The position numbers and the translations under genes were made by a program. A DNA stretch of 64,000 bases from Rhizophagus clarus (taxonomy: Eukaryota > Glomeromycota > Glomeromycetes > Glomerales > Glomeraceae), in the NCBI GenBank assembly GCA_015698045.1, contig BLAL01000285.1, positions 3,963,501 to 4,027,500 of the forward strand, read 5' to 3'. A model generated the notes under the pieces. That model saw nothing but the letters and a program-made list of their open reading frames with translations. It did no database searches and was not told the DNA's origin. Numbering within the stretch: position 1 is the stretch's first letter; each line of letters starts with the position of its first letter. Shown here piece after piece: positions 45,543 through 56,287 of this stretch.

Positions 45543-45755
45543 TACATATAATATATATTATTGGATAAATTTGTCAAAATAAAACTATTTTAATTGCTAT
45601 AAAAAAAATATTGCAATTTGCATTTTATATTCTAATGCATATAACTTTACATTTACATTTTATAATTTAATTATGCTTTAAAATAATTATGCTCACTTTT
45701 GTTTTGGCTCAATAATTTCTGATATACGTTCAACTGACATGCTCGAAGTAATTGA

Positions 45756-48331
45756 TCAGCAAGTTTGTAAATAAGGAATTTGTGATAAAAATATTTCGTA
45801 ATTTTCTTTTGTAACAAAAAAATCACATTTGCGACAACCTGCTTGTGCAAGTTGCGCAGCCGTTATTCCTTCATTAAATAACCTACGTAACCTATCGCAA
45901 CCCAGCCTATTTCTTTGTTCAGCTTTTCTGCCAATTTTAAGTATAGATCGCATGAACGAAATAACCCAAGATTTTACATTTTTAACTTCTAATTCTGAAC
46001 TGAGCTTTGTAAGATCATCATAAATTTGGACCAACAATGCCAAATGCAATAAGTTAAAAGATTCAGCCGCAATTAGCAGCTTTTCACAATACGTTTCCTG
46101 ATTCCTCCATTGATTTATCCTCTTAGTAGCAGATTTCTTGTCAACTACTTTAATTGTTTCAAATTTTGATAACTCGGCCAATGCAGTAAATATTTCAGTA
46201 GTTTTTGATTTTTCTGAGGCAACGAAATGTTCATCATTTGCCAGCAAAATTTCACATAGTTTCCTTCTCTTATTAAACAAAAGCATTTGAGTAGAATTTA
46301 ACTCTTCATTTACAATAGCTTCATCATCATCATCATCATCATGATCACTTTCACTATCCTCTTCTGAAGAAACTGAAACTTCAACACACTCATACTTACG
46401 TTTTTTTGTTAATGCTTTTGATATTGATGTACGTACTACTCGAGATTCATCTGCTACTTTTGAGATTAATGTCTCTGAAGTTGGTGATTCTACTACTACT
46501 ATCACTTCCACATTTGGTACTTTTTCTACTGACTTTAATGTAGGTGATTTTACTTGTGATTTTGCTGGTAGCTTTTTTGTTGGTACTTTTGTTGATGGAG
46601 GTAGATTCAATCTGGTACTTTCATTAGATTCGGTACTTTCATCAGCTGCCAGTGGCGATTGTGAAGGTAGATTTAATTTGGTACTTTTATTAGTTTCGGT
46701 ACTTTCATCAGCTGCTAGTGGTGATTGTGAAGGTGGATTCAATTTGGTACTTGCTAGTAGCGCTTGCGAAGGTAATTTTAATTTGGTACTTTCATGATTA
46801 CTTGATTCCTCACTTATAGGCTGAGAATCATTAACCTCATCTTCAACAAAACCTATAAAATTTAGATGTGAATAATTATAAGATTTTGTAATCAAGAACA
46901 ATTTTATTTAATAAATTTTACTTACAGAAGTTATTAATTTTTACTATCCACTTATCAATATCATCATAATAATTTCGCATCATGTTCCAGTTGCGGTAAC
47001 CTGACAATGTTGTTTTGGCCCATATTATATTTGAAATGGTAGCATTATTTTTTATGCAATTTTGGCTGCCAAATTTTTCAATGTAACGATTATTTAGATT
47101 TGACTAAATTTTTAACGGTGTATCAAGAGTTGTGAGGTGATTTAAAGCTAAATCACAGTTCAGAGCACGGGCAAGTTCTGAGTCATTAATTTCGTGATAT
47201 AATGTTGAGTAGGAAGTTGATGTTATGGATTCAGGTAAATGTTCAGGTGTTGAATACTGTAACAATTGTTTTAATGGTTCATCCATATCTGAAATTATAG
47301 TATCAGCTGTATCAATACTAACTGGACGCGTATTTTCTGGCATTACTAATCCAAGATTAGAGTACTTTTGCAATTCGTTCTATTATCAGAAATTAAGTAA
47401 TAAAAAAAGTAAGATATAAATTTTATATATAAATTAAAAACCAAACATCATTCTTATATTTACCTGTAATTTAGCATTATTATTCAATACTGAATCATAT
47501 TTATTTTTGTATAATTCATATAGATTCTTGTAATTCTCGAGTTCAGTCAAACTATCCTAAAAAAATAAAATATTTTATTCAGAAAAAATGTAATTGTTCT
47601 AATACCAAGGAAAAAATGGACAAAATTGTCCAAAAATAAAGGACAAAGTTGTCCAGAAATGAAAAAAAAAAGTGGACAGAGATGAATGATTAACAACGAA
47701 AACAAAATTGTCTAAACCCGTAAAAAAGTGACCAAACCTGATAAAAAAGTGGACAAAGTTGTCCAGAAATGAAAAAAAAAGTGGACAGAGATCAGAGATG
47801 AATGATCAAGAACGAAAAAAAGTGGACAAAATTGCCCGTAGAAAAGTGACCAAATTTGACAAAAAAGTGGACAAAATTGTCCAAAAATAAAAAAAAAAGT
47901 GGACAAAATTGTCCAAAATAAAAAAAAAAAAGTGGACAAAATTGTCCAAAAATAAAAAAAAAAGTGGACAAAATTGTCCAGAAATGAAAAAAAGTGGATA
48001 GAAATGAATGACCAAGAACGAAAAAAATTGAACAAAATTATCCAAAAGGAAAAAGTGGACAAAGTTGTCCAAAAATGAGGAAATCTTATACCTTATTGAT
48101 GAACGTAAAACTTGATGACAACTCTTGTAAGTCAATATACGTACGACCTTCATTCTTCTTAAATATTATTCTCACTTTATCTTGTTCGAAAACACACGAA
48201 TCAATTTTTTTATTTGTTACTGTCCAAATATATGAAAGCGCTGTTGAAACTGAATTTTCAACATCGTCAGGTAAAAAAGCTTTTTTTCCACGAATCTTTG
48301 AATTGAGAATAGCGGAAGGTGTTTTTGACAT
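45756..48331 (-). pseudogene. Multi-exon accessory gene of the hAT region, unknown function
   Basis: Predicted exons: 48331-48091 (ATG; MSKTPSAILNSKIRG.., ending TFINK before GTATAAG), 47556-47464 (SLTELENYKNLYELYKNK), 47379 to about 46925 (MPENTRPVSIDTADTII..) and 46852-45756. Exon 3 contains one in-frame TAG near 47104 (..PLKI stop SNLNN), so the copy is broken, or an intron is missed. The last exon has three to four repeats of [17 protein letters not shown], a KRKYE basic patch, an [17 protein letters not shown] acidic run, and a helical C-terminal domain ending [16 protein letters not shown]. The first intron contains the palindrome minisatellite. It shares the strand with the transposase and could be an element-borne regulator. 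Family not recognised. Confidence 0.45.
47620..48075. repeat. Minisatellite of AAAAGTGGACAAAATTGTCCA (right)
   Basis: At least nine exact or near copies of TGGACAAAATTGTCCA separated by AAAAATAAAAAAAA runs. It lies within a predicted intron. Minus-strand translation gives misleading Phe-rich frames, which I reject. Confidence 0.8.
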
Positions 48332-48613
48332 ATTCAAACAAAGAAATACTTGATAATATTTCGTGTGAAATCAAGAAGAAAAATATTTTTTTTGATTTTA
48401 TGACGTGTTTATTTATATTCAATTTTGCCGGCCACATCATTACATCACAAAAAAATGATGATTTGCAGCCAATCATTATTTCGACAATTTCGCCAATTTC
48501 GACTTGATAAATTTATTTCAGCTTTTTGCCATTTTGATTTGCATTGACGAATTGTTTATTTTTTTTCGACATTTTCGATATGTCAAAATTCTTCATTTAC
48601 GACATGCATCTTT

Positions 48614-50095
48614 AGTCAGAGATATACCAATTGCCTTATTTTAATCCTGTGCGCTTTTGTGTAGTTGATCCCATGCACTGTCTTTTTCTTGGAGTAGCGA
48701 AGTAGATTGTAATGAAGCTCTGGATTGGTGAAGGTATATTAAATGACGAAAAACTCAAAATAATGCAAGAGCGAGCTGACATGATAAAGTTTCCAAGTGA
48801 CCTTAGTCATCGTCCCGTTAGAATAGCAACTGGTGATGGTTTTTCAAATTTTACGGCAGATATGTGGAAAACGTTTATTCTAATTTTTGCTATACCTATC
48901 ACATGGAGCTTCTTGGGAGAGATCGATCGAAAAATCCTTGCTTATTTTGTGTGTGCTTGCAAGGTTCTAACAAGTCATGCACTACAAAAAAGTGAATTAG
49001 ATGAAGCGTTTACAAAGTTACTCAAGATGAACAAATTAATCGAAAAAAATACGGACAAGAAAAAATAAGCCCAAACCTTCATTTATGTCTTCACATACTG
49101 TATGTGAATGCGCTTTCGATTATGGACCTTTATCCTCATTTTGGTGTTTTAGCTTTGAAAGAATGAACGGAATTCTTGGTATGTATTTAATTTTACTGAT
49201 TTGAAATCACATTATCTTAAATTATAATAATAATTCGACCAATTTATTTAGAATCGTATAAAAATAGCAAGCGTAATATTGAAACTGAATTAATAAAAAT
49301 CATGATCAAAAATTTCTTGCTCGACTATTTTCTCACGAATTGCGATGATAATATTTTAAATACCACTTTGGACATTATAAAACCTAGAAAATCTGCTGGC
49401 AGCCTTGCTGCACTTGATGACTTTACAAGCGATGAGTATCAAAATTTTCTGAGGCTTTCGCTTATTGAGAATGAATCAGCTTATGGAACAGAACGTTTTC
49501 CCAGGTTGTTAATGAAACCATGTAAAGAAACTTGTCTCCCAAACTACATCTTGGACCTACTAGTAGAATTTTATGATAATTTGTATGAAGAAAATTTCAT
49601 CCCTATTTATTCTATAACGGTTCCAAATAACAATATTGTTGTAAACTATAAAATTATACAATACGGTAGACTAAGAATCAGGGCGGACATCTATGGTTCT
49701 GTTCAGGCAGCTCGCCATGAAAAATCTTCGTATATATTAGCTCGATTTGTATAAGAAGATGGATCAATCGATATATACTCCGGTCAAATTCAATTTTATT
49801 TTGAACATACTATTTATTTAAAAAATTCACGATCATTAACTCATACATTAGCGTTAGTTAAATGGTACAGGCCTGTTCAAGATCACAGGACAAGATATTT
49901 TTGTTAAGTAGATGACGACATAAAATCATGTAATGTAGAATTATGGACAGATGAGTTTTATGATATGAGACGAGATAGTATTATACTGATACATCATATA
50001 TTAGGAAAATTTATAAGATGTAATTTTAAAATTGGAACAAGAAAGATAAAAGAATATATGGCTGTGATTCCTTTAAATAAAAAAATTTTGTTTTA
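48614..50095 (+). pseudogene. Plavaka-type (CACTA-like, Tnp2) transposase, C-terminal part
   Basis: The plus strand begins near 48614 with YFNPVRFCVVDPMHCLFLGV, then a TAG in place of Trp, MKLWIGEGILNDEKLK, FTADMWKTFILIF, then PNLHLCLHI, an ECAFDYGPLSSFWCFSFERM segment after a frameshift, an intron-like gap (49180-49252), and the 49302-49752 frame. The frame resumes after a TAA at 49752 through YSGQIQFYFEHTIYLKN, LVKWYRPVQDHRTRYFC and IKEYMAVIPLNKKI to 50095. DPMHxLFLG and the GPLxSFWCFxFERMNG segment are hallmarks of Plavaka/Tnp2 transposases. The N-terminal half and ends are missing, probably removed by the neighbouring hAT insertion or a rearrangement. Confidence 0.75.
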
Positions 50096-50880
50096 AAAAC
50101 TTTATATAATATAAAATGAATTATATGTAAAATCGGAATGGCAAATTTCAATTTTAGCATTTGTATTTGATTAAATTATAACTATCATTTTTTTTGGCAC
50201 AAGAATAACGATAAAGGTTATATATACTGTAATTAATTCTAATCACATGAGAAAATCAGATAATTCAGATACTTAGAGATCTTATTTTAAGCTGGTAAAG
50301 TCGTATTGCAAATCAGTTTTTCTTATATGATTGAAATAGTATTATTACAGCATTACAATACAAGCACCATACTCTGTGATTAATAATTCTAATCGTGTAA
50401 TAATTTTTGATATTAAATATTACATAAAGTATAAACCAATTATTAAAGAAAAAATTAACAAGAATAAATCTGGTAGATCAGTTGTAGATCAAATACGTTA
50501 TTTTTTTGGAACTTTTCTTTCATGCTAAAGTGGCTGTATTGTTACTATATCTGGCATATCGGCAGGTAACCACCGCTTATGAATGGGCTTATCCATCATG
50601 TATATTGTTTATATTAGGTAGCATTGCAGGGTGTAAAAAATTTTCTCGTATATTATATTTTCTCGTAAGAAAAAAAATATGAATTTATGTATAGAGGGCC
50701 TTAGTTTCTCTCATAAAATAACACTTTATTACCACGTAATTTTATAAATCATCATCACTTCGTTTTCTTGCATAAAGTTTTTATATTTTATTTCTTTTTT
50801 GTTTTTCGTCCCCTAGACATACAATATCTGCTCACGTCCCCTATTATAAATAATAACGAAAGATTTCAAAGGAGTACACG
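50096..50880. other. Spacer with an orphan coding scrap
   Basis: About 50400-50520 reads IFDIKYYIKYKPIIKEKINK on the plus strand, ending near 50525. It is too short to assign. The rest is AT-rich; CACGTCCCCTATTATAAATAA is duplicated near 50835 and 50882. Confidence 0.35.
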
Positions 50881-51464
50881 TTCACGTCCCTATTCTAAAT
50901 AACAATGAAAGACCTTTGGCATACCAAAGAAGTACACTCACAGCTTTCGGTATACCGATTAATGAGCATATAATGATTACGGTTATCAATAAAGATAAAG
51001 ATAAAGATAAAGATAAAGATAGTGATGTTAAAGATTTCGAACTTATTAATTATAATAGAGCAGGGATTTCTTACGGAGAGCTAAAACAACTCCACAATGT
51101 ATCAATGTTAGCTCTGAGTAACGTAACAAAAATTATTCCCTACCTCTCGCTGTCAACATCTTCTTCATCGGTATCGCCAAGAATTTTGTATTCTTCAAAG
51201 GATATGTTAATATCCGTTACAAATAACAATTGGATAATCCCATACAATCAATATAAAGAGGCCTGTAAAATTTGTAAGTATTTTGGCCATTCTGTAAAAA
51301 ATTACCCCAATTTAAAATCGCAGTATCGATGGGGTAATTATTGTTTACAGTGTTGGAAGCCCTGACATAATATCAGCGAATGTAAAAATGAACTGGAGGT
51401 CATGCCGTTTAACAAAGAATTTCGTTCTCCAGAAGAGATTGTAAATTTTTTGATTTATAAATAG
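50880..51464 (+). pseudogene. Gag-like / zinc-knuckle protein fragment
   Basis: No ATG fits the start; the frame is open from about 50870 (VPILNNNERPLAYQRSTLTA..) to a TGA at 51363, then continues to 51464. A GATAAA microsatellite encodes KDKDKDKDKD. The C-terminus carries two knuckle-like motifs, CKICKYFGHSVKNY (last Cys replaced by Tyr) and CLQCWKP, stop, HNISEC. This layout is common in LINE ORF1 or Gag proteins. No RT nearby, so it is a relic. Confidence 0.45.
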
Positions 51465-52002
51465 TTAATTTTTTTTTTTAAAAAAAAAAATTAGTTTAAT
51501 TTTTTTTTTTTTTTAGAAAAATTAGTTTAATTTTTTTTTTTCTCTTACGAAATTTACCATGGATTGCTGGTAGCAGTGGTGAATTTCAAAAGTTTATCTG
51601 GGCCGTGGTGGCAGGATGAACTTTCTTTTTTGTTATATGAAATATTTTTCAATTTTTTACATTCCTAATAAAGAGTTAACAGACATTTTTTGAATATTAT
51701 CTTGAATGCCAAATTGATATGATGATAATGTTAATTAAATTCATATTGCAGAAAATATAAAAAAAGGCTGTTTAAAAATCTAAGGTTTCTGTTAAGATTG
51801 TTTGTTTCTTTACTATAAAAATGCTGATCAATAAATTACTTTCTAAAAAATTTCAGTTCAGTAAAATTATTAATTTGTATAATAAATTCCTTTTATTCAG
51901 CAATAAATTTTGAAGTTCAAATAATTTTGACTTTTAATTTTAATTTATAAATATCCAGCATGTTCAAAGCACGCTTTAGCAAAATTTTTGCCAATTGTCA
52001 TA

Positions 52003-52327
52003 AAAGGTAAAAATTGGCTGCTAAAATCAGTTTTTCCGACTGTTAAATCGGAATATAACAAAAATCGGCAATAAGCAAAATTTGGCATGTCCTATATTGA
52101 AATTGGCAAGGCTATTTTAAATAGAGTAAAATCTGATTTTTTTTTCATTTGACCTGTGTAAAAATCGGCCACTAAATTTGGCATTTCTGATTTTTAAATC
52201 AGAATATAACAAAAATTGGCAAAAATAGAGATGGCTATACTAAAATAAGCAAAATTCAGCATGTCCTATATTGAAATTGGCAAGGCTATTTTAAATAGAG
52301 TAAAATCTGATTTTTTTTCATTTGACC
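52003..52327. repeat. Tandem pair of Harbinger-like element right ends (about 165 bp each)
   Basis: Two copies of AAAAATTGGC..GCATGTCCTATATTGAAATTGGCAAGG..TCTGATTTTTTTTCATTTGACCTGTG, ending at about 52156 and 52327. The last 13 bp CATTTGACCTGTG match the right terminus CATTCGACCTGTG of the element at 57551-62196. The second copy supplies the final codons and stop of the gene at 52318-52893. Confidence 0.6.
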
Positions 52328-52893
52328 TGTGCATCATTGAATAGTTTTAGAAGTACTTCGATGCCTTCTATTATTTTTTTATCACTTAGAGGACGCTCAT
52401 TCAAAAGTTCTCTATATCGATCAAAAGGTAATACTGATACTGGGGAGTTATCTCTAGTAACATATACATTCTTAACTTGAGATAGGAATTTCTTATACTC
52501 ATCTCCAAGAGTACGATCATTTATTCTATAAGCTTCTCTAAAAACATATTTAGCCCAAATATCTGAATTTTTTGCCTTCGATAAGGCATCTTGTTTCAAG
52601 TAAAGTTTACGTTCCTTAGGAGAAGGAAAGTTCTAGGCAAACTCTTCTAACAAATTATTCTTTTTAGCTTCAGCTATTGCCTTCTGTCCATAAGAAGTAA
52701 ATCGACTAGAATCATTCTTGGATGATCTTAGATCGATCTTAGATGAATCTGTGATCGTTCTAGAATCATTCTTGGATGATCTTAAATCAATCTTAGATGA
52801 ACACATGATCATTCTAGAATCATTTTTGGATGATCTTAGATCAATCTTAGATGAACACATGATCATTTTAGAATCATTATTGGATGATTCCAT
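52318..52893 (-). pseudogene. Partner gene of the packaging ATPase (unknown function)
   Basis: From an ATG at 52893, 24 bp downstream of the ATPase stop and on the same strand. Residues 1-60 are three repeats of SSKIDLRSSKNDSRMIM type, then a helical, basic domain (FTSYGQKAIAEAKKNNLLEE, a TAG near 52635, then ERKLYLKQDALSKAKNSDIW, YRINDRTLGDEYKKFLSQVK). The frame continues across the single TAG, which would be Gln by a C-to-T change. The last four codons (QVK stop) lie inside a Harbinger-like terminus, so the native C-terminus was replaced or truncated. Tight spacing suggests co-expression with the ATPase. Confidence 0.55.
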
Positions 52894-52917
52894 AATAGTT
52901 CTAAGGCTAGTATCCCA

Positions 52918-53586
52918 TCAAACTCTAATTGATAGGGGATCAGTTTTAGGACGTCTCAAGTCAAATACTATGAATTCTCTACTTAAAGTTAGTTCGTCAA
53001 TTATTGGAGCAAGAGAATCTGATTCATTAGTATATTGTCTAATGATACGCTTTGTATCACTTAAACTGCCATGTCCATCATGTAGAGAAATATAATTTAT
53101 ATTTTCTCGAATTGCTTTTGGGATAGCATAGAATCTTTGGACTACATAAATAGCTGAAATATTTCTATGTCGTCCATAAGTAAAATAGCCAGTTATTTTT
53201 TCTTGAATATTTTTAGGGGCATCCATTAAATCCTCAAATATAACTACAGTAGCAATTTTGGGATCAAAATCTTCTACATCTGGCATTTGGTGATATGAAA
53301 TTGCTTCGAATGTTACACTCTCATCATCATCAAAGAAATCCTTTACTATTTGCCATTTAGGTTCGTCTAAATATCTACCAATAAGGACTATTTCATCACA
53401 AAGAATATATCGAGTTCCATTCTCTTTGGCTTTTGCGTCTCCCATTAGTAAATTAATAAGCATAGTAGTTTTTCCAGAATCTGAGCTACCAGCTACAGCA
53501 AGACGAAAGGGCCATATTGGAGCATATTCATTTCCTTGTCTAGTATCACTACTATATTCATCCAAATTATACACATATAAGTCCAT
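52918..53586 (-). CDS. A32-type FtsK/HerA DNA-packaging ATPase
   Basis: 223 aa from an ATG at 53586 (MDLYVYNLDEYSSD). Walker A is GSSDSGKTT (residues 33-41), Walker B ATVVIFEDLMD (about 112-122), and GRHRNISAIYVVQRFYAIPK followed by IRENINYISL (about 140-170) is the conserved sensor/arginine region of A32-type ATPases. Length and layout match the packaging ATPases of NCLDV, virophages and Polinton/Maverick elements, which pump DNA into capsids. The frame is intact with no introns. It diverges by 40 bp from the coiled-coil/Gag genes. No DNA polymerase B, integrase or jelly-roll capsid gene is in the window. A cellular AAA protein is unlikely given the combination of motifs. Confidence 0.85.
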   Translation of the reverse strand: MDLYVYNLDEYSSDTRQGNEYAPIWPFRLAVAGSSDSGKTTMLINLLMGDAKAKENGTRYILCDEIVLIGRYLDEPKWQIVKDFFDDDESVTFEAISYHQMPDVEDFDPKIATVVIFEDLMDAPKNIQEKITGYFTYGRHRNISAIYVVQRFYAIPKAIRENINYISLHDGHGSLSDTKRIIRQYTNESDSLAPIIDELTLSREFIVFDLRRPKTDPLSIRV

Positions 53587-53626
53587 TTTAAGCAATTAGT
53601 AGTATATAGTATATAGTATATTCAAA
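53587..53626. promoter_or_regulatory. 40-bp bidirectional promoter with TAGTATATAGTATATAGTATA
   Basis: The whole gap between the divergent starts of the packaging ATPase and the coiled-coil gene is GCAATTAGTAGTATATAGTA followed by TATAGTATATTCAAA. The TAGTATA unit repeats three to four times and is nearly palindromic, so it could serve as a TATA-like element in both directions. A similar TTTAGTATATAATAGATATG stands before the gene starting at 63184. Confidence 0.5.
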
Positions 53627-54277
53627 ATGGCATATGTTCCCACTGATCCTATAGGGCCTCCTTTAGCACATTTAGTAGCAATGGATATTAATCAGCTAAT
53701 TAATGCACTTAAGAATGATGCAGATATCCTGCTGGTAAATGGTCGAATGACTGTTACACCAAATCTTATAAATATTAATCACGAGATTAAGCATATTATT
53801 GGATTGATTATAGCTCATGGTATACAGGTTGAAGAAAGAGCAAGACAAACTAGGGAAGAGCTTGATACTGCAACTGGCTTATTAAAGTATTTGCAAGAAG
53901 TGACCAATGCTAGAGAACGTGAGATTCATGGTATTAGACAACGTCTTATTGCATGTCAAAATGAGAGAAACGGATTGCAAAATGAGAGAAATCATCTGGT
54001 AAATGCAAATCGTAATCAAGCTAATCAATTACAAGATTAGCAAGTACGGCAAAGAAGAATTAGGGATACTTTGCAACAAAGAAATAATAGATTAACACAC
54101 CAACTTGCAATAGAACGACTTACATCTAGAAACTTGGGACGAATTCGTGATAGAATGCAAGCACAATTGGCTGCTCTTAGAATTCAAGCGCAGTGGTTTC
54201 AAATTAGACAAGCAGGACCTATAGTTAACAATCCTCATACGGATAATCCACAAGTAATATGGCTACCGTTGCAATAG
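53627..54277 (+). pseudogene. Coiled-coil protein preceding the Gag-like gene
   Basis: From an ATG at 53627: a short head (MAYVPTDPIGPPLAHLVAMD), a helical segment, then from residue about 75 a long heptad-rich coiled coil (ERARQTREELDTATGLLKYL, QRLIACQNERNGLQNERNHL). A TAG at 54038-54040 (QD stop QVRQRR) breaks it; the same frame continues (TLQQRNNRLTHQLAIERLTS) to a stop at 54277. It overlaps the start of the Gag-like gene at 54258. The coiled coil may drive assembly or be an N-terminal Gag extension. The stop fits CAG to TAG. Confidence 0.6.
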
Positions 54278-54749
54278 GAATGCCAGTTTTTGCTGGAAAT
54301 GATGACGATGATCTTGAGAAATTCTTTGAGTTATATAAGGCTATATTCATAGTATTGGAATTGATCCATCGGCTGTTGCTGGTAATCCAACAGGTTGGAA
54401 GAAAGCTATGGGTATACTTCATGCTTGCTTAACTGGTCTAGCTGCCAGATGGTATGATAGTAATATTTTAGGAAAGAGAGTTAAGCTTAGAAATATTCTT
54501 TTTCGTCTTGCACATGGTGATGAGGCGGCATTTAAGGCTTTGGCTGGTAATGCTGCTAATTGTCCAGTAAATACATGGGTTAATCCTTTTGGTGCAAGAA
54601 ATATTATGGCACCTGATGGTGTAGGTGCTAATGTTCTAGTTACTAATATCTGGCCTGATTATGCCATAGAAGGGAATAGAGATATTTGGCTAAATCGGGC
54701 TGGTATGAAGTTTACTAATGACCCTCTTAACCACAATGTTGTTGGTGGT

Positions 54750-56287
54750 TAAAGTTGCCTGCCGAAACTCAATTGGCCAATGTCGAAATGTCGAAACCTA
54801 AAATATGTTGAAATGCCGAAATGCTGAAATAGTTTTGACATGTCGAAATTGTCGAAACTAGTTTTGACATGTCAAAACTGCTGAAACTAAAATCACAATA
54901 TTTCACAATGGGTTTTATTCATTATAATAAAAATTCAAAAATGAGAAATGTTTCGTAACGTTTTTTATTAAATACTTGAAAAACCGTTGCGAAACGATTT
55001 TTTTTTTAAGTTAAAAAATAAAAAATGTTTCGCAACATTTTTTATTAAATGCTTGAAAAACCGTTGCGAAACGGTTTTTTTTGCTTAAAAATTCAAAAAT
55101 AAAAAATATTTCACAACATTTTTATTAAATAATCGAAAAACCATTGCGAAATGGTTTTTTTCGCTTAAAAATTCAAAAATAAAAAATGTTTCGCAACGTT
55201 TTTTATTAAATAATTGAAAAACTGTTGCAAAACGGTTTTTTTTGTTTAAAAAATCAAAAATAAAAAACGTTTTGCAACGTTTTTTTTAAATACTTGAAAA
55301 ACTGTTGCGAAACAGTTTTTTTTGTTTAAAAAATCAAAAATAAAAAACATTTCGCAACGTTTTTTATTAAATACTTGAAAACCCGTTGCGAAATGGTTTT
55401 TTTTTAAGTTAAAAAATAAAAAACGTTTCACAACGTTTTTTATTAAATAATTGAAAAACCATTGCGAAATGGTTTTTTTTCTAAGTTAAAAAAAAAAGCT
55501 TGAAAAACGTTGCGTTTTTCGCTTAAAAAATCAAAAATAAAAAACGTTTTGCAACATTTTTTATTAAATAATTGAAAAACCGTTGCGATATAGTTTTTTT
55601 TTGTTTAAAAAATCAAAAATAAAAAACATTTCGCAACGTTTTTTATTAAATACCGTTGTGAAATAGTTTTTTTTTGTTTAAAAAATCAAAAATAAAAAAC
55701 GTTTTACAACGTTTTTTATTAAATACTGTTGCGAAATGGTTTTTTTTTAAGTTAAAAAAATAAAAAACGTTTTGCAACATTTTTTATTAAATACCGTTGT
55801 GAAATGGTTTTTTTTTAAGTTAAAAAAATAAAAAACATTTCGCAACGTTTTTTATTAAATACTTGAAAAACCGTTACGAAACAGTTTTTTTTTTCTAAGT
55901 TAAAAAAAAAGCTTGAAAAACGTTGCATTTTTCGCTTAAAAAATCAAAAATAAAAAACATTTCGCAACGTTTTTTATTAAATGCTTGAAAAACCGTTGCG
56001 AAATGGTTTTTTTTGTTTAAAAATTAAAAAATAAAAAACGTCTCGCAACATTTTTTATTAAATACTTGAAAACCATTGCGAAAACATTTTTTTCGTTAAA
56101 TTGACAATAGTGATTGCTGTTTGATATGTATATATTATATATATCACGTGATGAAATAGTTTTGACAATTTCGACATATCGAAACTATTTCGGCATTTTG
56201 ACAAATCGGAAGGCCAATGTCAAAATATCGAAATAGTTTTGACAATTTTGACATGTCAAAACTCTTTAGTTTTGGCAGGCAACTTTA
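54750..56287. mobile_element. 1538-bp non-autonomous hAT element, TSD TTGGTGGT
   Basis: Ends TAAAGTTGCCTGCCGAAACT and AGTTTTGGCAGGCAACTTTA form a 20-bp inverted repeat with one mismatch. The 8-bp direct repeat TTGGTGGT at 54742-54749 and 56288-56295 proves the insertion. Subterminal GACATGTCGAAA/TTTTGACATGTC repeats occur on both sides, and the middle is a minisatellite. No ORF of any meaning. The terminal sequence resembles the left end of the large hAT element at 33744, its likely source of transposase. Confidence 0.92.
54940..56100. repeat. Minisatellite inside the hAT element, about 75-80 bp unit
   Basis: About fourteen units of AAAAAATGTTTCGCAACGTT TTTTATTAAATACTTGAAAA ACCGTTGCGAAACGG(T)n GTTTAAAAATCAAAAATA. 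Each unit contains GTTTCGCAACG../..CGTTGCGAAAC in inverted order, so each can form a hairpin. Differences between units are mostly C/T and G/A. Confidence 0.85.

Larger units (their letters stand above)
33744..48605. mobile_element. Probable composite hAT-type element (about 14.9 kb with nested insertions)
   Basis: Left end TAAAGTTACCAGCCGAAAT resembles the terminal repeat TAAAGTTGCCTGCCGAAACT of the hAT element at 54750, and both are followed by dense GACATGTCGAAAT / TGTCAAAAT subterminal repeats (33760-34070). Similar CGACATTTTCGATATGTCAAAATTC repeats lie at 48500-48605, just before plus-strand Plavaka coding sequence begins. In between are a hAT transposase, an accessory gene, and three arrays of the palindrome TGGACAAAATTGTCCA. 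The right terminus and TSD are not legible, so the extent is an inference. Confidence 0.45.

Noticed and set aside
47712..48153. Phe/Leu-rich minus-strand ORFs of about 115 aa
   Set aside because: Translations of the TGGACAAAATTGTCCA minisatellite within a predicted intron.
33744..48660. CCTGCGCC (left) and CCTGTGCGC (48648-48656) as the hAT TSD
   Set aside because: The strings differ, and the right one lies inside Plavaka coding sequence, beyond the likely end of the element.
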